A program made the position numbers and the translations under genes. The notes below the pieces were generated by a model. It was not told the origin of the DNA and made no database searches. It saw only the letters and a list, made by a program, of their open reading frames with translations. A DNA stretch of 47,257 nucleotides, from the IMG/VR virus record IMGVR_UViG_3300021139_000027, positions 1 to 47,257 of that record, one strand, 5' to 3'. Shown in pieces: positions 42,219-47,257 of the stretch; position 1 is the stretch's first letter; each line of letters starts with the position of its first letter. This stretch comes from a virus.

Positions 42219-43469
42219 ATGGCAAACAAAGACCTATTTGAACAAGCAATTGCTGATGCTAAAAAACTAAGAGAAATTTCTCTACAGCAAGCAAAACAAA
42301 AAATGGAAGAAACTTTTGCACCAAAGATTCAAGAAATGTTCCGTCTGAAATTATCAGAAATGGAAGATCTTGATGAAGCTGGTCTAGAAGAAGAAGGTTA
42401 TGAAATGGACGAAAGTGGAAATGAAACTTTCAATGTTAAACGTCCTGAATACATGCAAGGTGATCAAGTAGACACAGGCCTGGAAGATCCAAATCCATTA
42501 GATGAAATGTCATTAGACGAAATTCTAGCTGAATTAGAGTTAGAAGAAGGTGATGACATGGAAGAAAATTACGGTATGGAAGAAGAAGGTGAAGATCTTT
42601 ACGAATCTAACCACGTTAAAGCTGATGGCTATAACGGTCCGTTAAAAGACAAGAAAGAAGCACATTCAGACAGAGCAAGAGGTGCTGATCATGCTTACAG
42701 CGGTAAAGGAGCAAGTTCTATTAAAGAAGCTGGTAAGAAAAAAGGTGCAGAAGTAGAAAAAGCTGAAGAAAAAGAAGAAAAAGGAAGTGACGAAGTTGCT
42801 GAATTATCTATTGAAGAATTCAAAGATTTAATCCGTGATGTAGTAGCTGACGTAATGGGTAAAGAAGCTGGTGCTGAAGAAGAAGAAGCTGAAGACCTAG
42901 AAGGCGGTGAAGAAATGGGCGGTGAAGATCTAGAAGGCGGAAAAGGTGTAGAAGGTGAAGAAGAAGAAACTATCTCTCTTGATGAAATTTTAGCTGACAT
43001 GGATGAAAATTACCAAAATGCACCTAAAGATAAATTCGGACCAAAAGACGGATTTGTTAAGAAAGCTAAATTCCAAGTTAGAGAAGATGAATCTGAAGAG
43101 CTAGAAGAAGCTATTTCAACTATCCAAACTCTTAAATCTCAATTAAGCGAAATCAATCTTCTTAATGCAAAGTTACTTTATGTTAATAAGTTGTATAAGG
43201 CTAAAAACCTTAACGAAGGACAAAAAGTAAAAGTTCTAGTTGCTTTTGATAGAGCGACTACAATTAAAGAAGCTAAAAACATTTACGCAACATTACAAGA
43301 TTCTATTCAATCAACTCCTACTACTGCAAAAAGTAAAGGATACATTAAAGAATCTTTAGGCTTTGCTTCAAAACCAATTGGTAGCGCTCCAGCTAAGCCA
43401 ATTGTAGAAGCTGATGCTTACGTTTACCGTATGCAACAGTTAGCTGGATTAAAACAACCAAACATTTAA
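42219..43469 (+). CDS. 22: Prohead core scaffold gp22
   Basis: A 416-aa, very acidic protein dominated by Glu-rich tracts, as expected for the major scaffold that fills the prohead and is then destroyed by gp21. It begins MANKDLFE with an L-F-E site and has many more L-x-E sequences. Residues 295-375 are more ordered and helical (INLLNAKLLYVNKLYK, NLNEGQKVKVLVAFDRA), a block found in gp22 proteins. It ends with YRMQQLAGLKQPNI, related to the 32825 protein. Adjacent to gp23. Confidence 0.88.
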   Translation: MANKDLFEQAIADAKKLREISLQQAKQKMEETFAPKIQEMFRLKLSEMEDLDEAGLEEEGYEMDESGNETFNVKRPEYMQGDQVDTGLEDPNPLDEMSLDEILAELELEEGDDMEENYGMEEEGEDLYESNHVKADGYNGPLKDKKEAHSDRARGADHAYSGKGASSIKEAGKKKGAEVEKAEEKEEKGSDEVAELSIEEFKDLIRDVVADVMGKEAGAEEEEAEDLEGGEEMGGEDLEGGKGVEGEEEETISLDEILADMDENYQNAPKDKFGPKDGFVKKAKFQVREDESEELEEAISTIQTLKSQLSEINLLNAKLLYVNKLYKAKNLNEGQKVKVLVAFDRATTIKEAKNIYATLQDSIQSTPTTAKSKGYIKESLGFASKPIGSAPAKPIVEADAYVYRMQQLAGLKQPNI

Positions 43470-43499
43470 AAAAAAAATTAAAAACAAAAACTAAACAAA

Positions 43500-45203
43500 A
43501 TGGCAACAACAATTAATTCACTGTTAGAATCGGCTAATCCGTATAACACAGTGCAATCAGATGCCGAAAGACTTAGTAAAAAGTGGGCAAAATCAGGCTT
43601 ACTAGAGGGTCTTACCGGACAAAACAAAAAAAATATGGCTATGATGCTTGAGAATCAAGCAAAACAACTAGTAGTAGAAACTTCACTAACAGGTGGTGGT
43701 ACAACTTCTGGTGCTAGCTTTAACACAGGTACTGGTGAACAATGGGCAGGTGTAGCTTTACCATTAGTTCGTAAGATCTTTGGTCAAGTAGCTTCTAAAG
43801 AGTTCGTTTCAGTTCAACCAATGAACTTACCTGCAGGTCTAGTATTCTATCTAGATTTCCAATATGGTACAAACGGTGTTAACCCATTCTCTACTGGTTC
43901 TGCTTCTGGATCTGTATTCGGTCAGCAATCAGTACAGGGTGATTCAGGATTTGGTAACGCTGCAGCTGGTGGAGTATATGGTGCTGGTAGATTCGGTTAT
44001 TCAATCAACCAATTCTCTGCTTCATTTAGCTCTACTACTAGTGGATCTGGTGTATTCGGTGTAACTGCATCTTTCTCAGATATTAACTACAGCTCTAACT
44101 ATTCTGCTTCTCAAGCAGCTGGTCAAATTTACAAGTATTCAGTAACTGCTTCAACATTAGCTAACTTTGATGCTAACGCAGTACGTTCATTTACATTCAC
44201 TTCTGCTTCTGCAATCACAGTTGCAAACAACTTACAAGAATTCACAACTACTAACGGTCAAGTTGTTAACTTCTTTGTATCTACTTCTGCTGCTATAGCT
44301 GCTACTGCAAGTGGATCTGGTAACTGGACAGGATACTACTCTAAGACAACTGGATTTGCAACACGTGGTGATTTTGAAGATCCTCAAGGTGCTACTTCAG
44401 CTTACTCTACTCCAAATGCTCTTTCTGCAACTTCAATTTCTATCCCAGAAATTAACGTTCAAATGAGATCTGAAGCTATCGCTGCTAAGACTCGTAAGTT
44501 AAAAGCACAATGGACTCCAGAATTTGCACAAGACTTAAATGCTTATCATTCAATTGATGCTGAAGCTGAATTAACTTCTATGTTATCTGAGTACATTTCT
44601 CTAGAAATTGACCTAGAAATCCTAGACATGTTAATTGAAAACGTTCCAACATCTAACACTGCTGCTTGGTCTGCTAAGATTGGTACCGCAATTGATACTA
44701 ACACAGGTCTTGTTACTTCAAATACAAATGGTGTATTCTACACTCAAATGACTTGGTTCCAAACTTTAGGTATTAAATTACAAAAAATATCTAACTTAAT
44801 TCACCAAAGAACTTTAAGAGGTGGTGCTAACTTTATGGTAGTTTCTCCAACAGTAGCTACAATCCTTGAATCAATTCCTGGATTTGCAGCTGATACTGAC
44901 GGTGCAGCAGATACAATGAAATATGCATTCGGTGTTCAAAAAGTAGGTCAACTTAACAGCCGTTACAAGGTTTATAAGAACCCTTATATGCTTGAAAACA
45001 CAATCCTAATGGGCTTCCGTGGTAACCAATTCCTTGAATGTGGTGCTGTTTACGCTCCTTACATTCCGTTAATCATGACTCCTTTAGTGTATGATCCTAA
45101 CACATTTACTCCCCGTAAAGGTATTATGACAAGATATGCTAAGAAGATGATCCGTCCTGAATACTACGGTAAAGTATGGGTAGGTGATCTAAACGTAATC
45201 TAA
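43500..45203 (+). CDS. 23: Major capsid protein gp23
   Basis: A 567-aa T4-type major capsid protein. The N-terminal propeptide likely ends at Glu60 (QLVVE, then TSLTGGG), equivalent to the gp21 cut after Glu65 of T4 gp23. The shell core shows FVSVQPMNLPAGLVFYLDFQYG, KTRKLKAQWTPEFAQDL and the end IRPEYYGKVWVGDL. Residues about 125-285 are a Ser/Gly/Ala-rich insertion, possibly an enlarged surface domain. The leader before the ATG is A-rich (ACTAAACAAA). Assignment is certain. Confidence 0.97.
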   Translation: MATTINSLLESANPYNTVQSDAERLSKKWAKSGLLEGLTGQNKKNMAMMLENQAKQLVVETSLTGGGTTSGASFNTGTGEQWAGVALPLVRKIFGQVASKEFVSVQPMNLPAGLVFYLDFQYGTNGVNPFSTGSASGSVFGQQSVQGDSGFGNAAAGGVYGAGRFGYSINQFSASFSSTTSGSGVFGVTASFSDINYSSNYSASQAAGQIYKYSVTASTLANFDANAVRSFTFTSASAITVANNLQEFTTTNGQVVNFFVSTSAAIAATASGSGNWTGYYSKTTGFATRGDFEDPQGATSAYSTPNALSATSISIPEINVQMRSEAIAAKTRKLKAQWTPEFAQDLNAYHSIDAEAELTSMLSEYISLEIDLEILDMLIENVPTSNTAAWSAKIGTAIDTNTGLVTSNTNGVFYTQMTWFQTLGIKLQKISNLIHQRTLRGGANFMVVSPTVATILESIPGFAADTDGAADTMKYAFGVQKVGQLNSRYKVYKNPYMLENTILMGFRGNQFLECGAVYAPYIPLIMTPLVYDPNTFTPRKGIMTRYAKKMIRPEYYGKVWVGDLNVI

Positions 45204-45232
45204 TACGTAGGTAGTAAATAAAAATAGAAAAG

Positions 45233-45257
45233 CCAGCAATAAAATGCTGGTTTTTTT
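45233..45257 (+). terminator. Intrinsic terminator after gp23
   Basis: Perfect 6-bp stem CCAGCA/TGCTGG with loop ATAAAA followed by seven T, starting 30 nt after the gp23 stop. It ends the scaffold-capsid unit. Confidence 0.9.
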
Positions 45258-45278
45258 ATGTTCTTCACTGTCATGGTA

Positions 45279-45288
45279 CTATTTATAA
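45279..45288 (+). promoter_or_regulatory. Putative phage promoter motif CTATTTATAA
   Basis: The motif lies 22 nt after the terminator T-run and ends 10 nt before the HNH gene ATG. Confidence 0.52.
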
Positions 45289-45298
45289 TAAAGGAACT

Positions 45299-45853
45299 AT
45301 GATAGAGGTAAAGACACATTCATGTACAAGTTGCGGTAAAGAGCTTACGTACGAAAATAAAGTAAGTTGGATGAATGCTAGAACAAAGTTAAATAAAACA
45401 GGTGTATTGAGATGTCAACCCTGTGCTGGAAAAGAGGGTAGAGCAGCAAGTACTAAGCAGATTACAGGTAGACCTAAAGGAAGTAAAAACAGCTACAAAG
45501 TAAAAAGAGGTAGATCAGTCGTAGATAATATCGGATGGCATCGTTTTGAGACTAGAATGCTACAGATAGCTAGACGAAACGGGTATGAAACCTACGAAGA
45601 ATATAGAGCTAGTTTAGATGCATGGGAAGCTTATAAAATAGACGTATGGAGAATCACAAATCAGCAACCACTACATCTCTTAGAAAACTATGATAAGAGG
45701 GGTATTAATGGGGAAGACGGTGCATACACGTTAGATCATATTTACAGTATTCGAAAAGGATTTAATGATAAAATACCCCCAGAAGATATTGGCCAGTTTT
45801 CAAACCTACAAATGTTACCATGGTTAGATAATATTACTAAAGGGTGGAAGTAA
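45299..45853 (+). CDS. HNH endonuclease
   Basis: A 184-aa protein. An N-terminal zinc ribbon (Cys9, Cys12, Cys39, Cys42) is followed by a basic linker (GRPKGSKN) and the HNH site: Asp146-His147 in TLDHIYSIRKGF, Asn169 in FSNLQMLP and Asn178 in LDNITKGWK. Such free-standing HNH proteins in phages are usually homing endonucleases. Its place between gp23 and PhoH, with its own promoter motif, fits an inserted mobile gene. Confidence 0.88.
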   Translation: MIEVKTHSCTSCGKELTYENKVSWMNARTKLNKTGVLRCQPCAGKEGRAASTKQITGRPKGSKNSYKVKRGRSVVDNIGWHRFETRMLQIARRNGYETYEEYRASLDAWEAYKIDVWRITNQQPLHLLENYDKRGINGEDGAYTLDHIYSIRKGFNDKIPPEDIGQFSNLQMLPWLDNITKGWK

Positions 45854-45889
45854 GGTGAAACAATCCTAGTCATATACCAAGGATTCAAT

Positions 45890-45899
45890 CTATTTATTA
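45890..45899 (+). promoter_or_regulatory. Putative phage promoter motif CTATTTATTA
   Basis: The motif is followed by TTAAAC and ends 17 nt before the PhoH ATG. Confidence 0.52.
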
Positions 45900-45916
45900 T
45901 TAAACAATATAAGTAT

Positions 45917-47257
45917 ATGACCGAGCAACAGCAACAAAAGAGGAAACCAAAGAATCCTATTAAGTTTCAAATACAGTTAAAAGACGAGCAAAAAGAAGCA
46001 AAAGCTCTAATAGTTGAGAATGATATTACAGTTTTGACAGGTCAGGCAGGCTCAGGTAAAGCGCAACCTTTAGATTCTTTGGTCTATACGCCGACTGGAC
46101 CTGTCAAAATGGGAGATGTAAAAGTAGGAGATAAGGTACTAGGATTATCAGGAACCACAGAAGTAATAGGAGTATATCCTCAAGGTGTAGAAGATATCTA
46201 TAATATAGAGCTCTCAGACGGCTCTACCGTTCGTGCAAGCTTAGGTCATTTGTGGCAGGTACAAGCAAAGCGCTTCAGTTTTAACGAAACTGATAACTGG
46301 TGCGTAAAAACAACAGGAGAACTCTTAGAAGATTTAGATAAAGGTATTGAATATAGAATACCGCGTATTACGGAAGCTTCTTTTGAAGAACAAGAGCTTC
46401 CTTTAGATCCTTATTTACTAGGTATCTTACTAGCAGAAGGGCACCTAACAGAGAGTAGTGTTAGTTTTAGCACAAACGAATCTACTGTTCTTTCTAATAT
46501 AAGTGATATTTTAGAAAAAACAGAGTGTACCTACACTCATATAGGTAATTACGACTATAGAATAAAGAAAAAACAGAGAGATAATAAACCTAACTCGATA
46601 GTATTAGCTTGTAGAGAATTAGGGGTAACAGGTAAGATATCCTATGATAAATTTATACCATCAATTTATAAGTATTCATCAATCGAGACAAGAACAAAAT
46701 TAATACAAGGACTAGTAGATGGAGATGGTTATGTAAATACAAAAGGGACTCTCGTGTACGGTACCAGTAGTGAAGTACTCGCAAAAGATATTACCGAGAT
46801 ATTTCAGAGTTTAGGCGGTAGAGTTACAATGTTAGATTATTTTCCTAAGTACGACTATCTCGGGGAGAAAAAAACTTCTATACATAAACACTATCAGCTA
46901 AGTATAACAGTAGAAAATCCTGCTAGATTTACAACAATACCTTTTAAGAGAGACAGACTCTTAAGTAGAATACATAAGATAAAGTACCTTAGTAGAGTTA
47001 TAAAAAAAATTACTAAAGTATCCTCACAGGAAACACAGTGTATTAAAGTGGCAGCAGAAGACAGTCTCTACATAACAGATAACTTTACTGTTACCCATAA
47101 TACTCTTGTAGCTTGTCAAGCAGCACTTGATGCTCTATTTAATAGAGAGGTTGAGAAGATAATAGTAGCTAGACCAGTTGTAACAGCAAAAGAAGAGATT
47201 GGTTTTTTACCTGGTGGATTAAAAGATAAATTAGACCCATTTGTAGCACCGGTATTC
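45917..47257 (+). CDS. phoH: PhoH-family ATPase interrupted by an intein (gene continues beyond window)
   Basis: The frame is open from ATG 45917 to the window end. The N-extein (48 aa) ends in TGQAGSGK, a Walker A lacking its final Thr; the C-extein starts with that Thr (TLVACQAALDAL) and continues with VEKIIVARPVV and GFLPGGLKDKLDPFVAPVF, the typical PhoH sequence. Splicing would restore GQAGSGKT. PhoH proteins are P-loop ATPases of uncertain role, common in marine phages. The 3' part of the gene lies outside the window. Confidence 0.9.
   Translation, partial: MTEQQQQKRKPKNPIKFQIQLKDEQKEAKALIVENDITVLTGQAGSGKAQPLDSLVYTPTGPVKMGDVKVGDKVLGLSGTTEVIGVYPQGVEDIYNIELSDGSTVRASLGHLWQVQAKRFSFNETDNWCVKTTGELLEDLDKGIEYRIPRITEASFEEQELPLDPYLLGILLAEGHLTESSVSFSTNESTVLSNISDILEKTECTYTHIGNYDYRIKKKQRDNKPNSIVLACRELGVTGKISYDKFIPSIYKYSSIETRTKLIQGLVDGDGYVNTKGTLVYGTSSEVLAKDITEIFQSLGGRVTMLDYFPKYDYLGEKKTSIHKHYQLSITVENPARFTTIPFKRDRLLSRIHKIKYLSRVIKKITKVSSQETQCIKVAAEDSLYITDNFTVTHNTLVACQAALDALFNREVEKIIVARPVVTAKEEIGFLPGGLKDKLDPFVAPVF
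46061..47101 (+). mobile_element. Class 3-like intein with LAGLIDADG endonuclease in PhoH P-loop
   Basis: 347 residues from Ala1 (AQPLDSLVYTPTG) to the terminal VTHN, with Thr as the +1 residue. Block B has SLGHLW with His63 and Trp65; block F has Cys327 in TQCIKVAAEDSLY; Thr345 precedes His346-Asn347. Missing Cys1 together with this Trp-Cys-Thr set is the hallmark of class 3 inteins, which use the internal Cys as first nucleophile. LLGILLAEG (119-127) and LIQGLVDGDG (214-223) are the two LAGLIDADG motifs of the homing endonuclease. Confidence 0.87.

Noticed and set aside
42695-43000. Long minus-strand frame of 101 codons opposite gp22
   Set aside because: It is the Ser/Pro-rich mirror of the Glu/Lys-rich scaffold codons, has no promoter or context, and all other genes are on the + strand.
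1-47257. CRISPR array, prophage attachment site or insertion sequence
   Set aside because: No regularly spaced direct repeats, integrase, transposase or terminal inverted repeats were seen.

Overview
This window is part of the genome of a large, AT-rich, T4-like (gp23-type) myovirus, distant from T4 itself. Every convincing gene is on the + strand and genes are packed end to end, often with 1-nt TAATG or longer stop/start overlaps. Start codons are preceded by A-rich sequence instead of Shine-Dalgarno motifs, and one secreted protein has an N-A-Q signal-peptide end. Both traits are typical of Bacteroidota, so a Bacteroidota host (for example a flavobacterium) is my inference; nothing in the window proves it.

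Layout. 1-1.8 kb: an HD-domain hydrolase, a small membrane protein and a sigma-like protein resembling the gp55 late sigma. 1.9-17.7 kb: baseplate and tail structure (gp5-like hub, separate spike-like protein, large hub or tail protein, gp25, gp6, a 1783-aa virion protein with a LamG-like region, and several distal structural proteins). 17.7-19.7 kb: DNA metabolism (T7-type endonuclease I, DnaG-like primase, YqaJ/lambda-type exonuclease). 19.7-33.7 kb: a dense island of small genes whose products mostly begin with the same roughly 10-residue tag, M-I-K-L-x-x-L/I-L-x-E. It also contains a GH24 lysozyme and a GIY-YIG endonuclease. 33.7-34.5 kb: two membrane-anchored proteins that look like a spanin pair, then a terminator. 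34.6-45.2 kb: DNA packaging and head assembly (TerL gp17, portal gp20, conserved head-region proteins, a prohead core polyprotein, protease gp21, scaffold gp22, major capsid gp23). 45.3 kb to the end: an HNH endonuclease and a PhoH-type ATPase interrupted in its P-loop by an intein.

How it may work together. The shared N-terminal tag looks like the capsid-targeting sequence of T4 internal head proteins, which the gp21 prohead protease removes after L/I-x-E. The tag sits on a P-loop kinase, a nucleotidyltransferase/metallopeptidase fusion, a HAD phosphatase, an Ntn-type hydrolase, a gamma-glutamylcyclotransferase and several unknown proteins. I propose that this phage loads a cargo of enzymes into its head, matures them with gp21, and delivers them with the DNA. 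Two details support this. The predicted cut in the Ntn hydrolase would leave its catalytic cysteine as residue 1. The nucleotidyltransferase/peptidase fusion has L/I-x-E sites at its domain boundaries.

Transcription appears to use a recurring CTATTTAT(A/T)A motif close upstream of operon-leading genes. It is found at 12 intergenic sites plus variants. Three clear intrinsic terminators separate the lysis-like genes from TerL, gp21 from gp22, and gp23 from what follows. No tRNA, CRISPR array, insertion sequence or minus-strand gene was found. All functional names come from reading motifs; no database search was possible.
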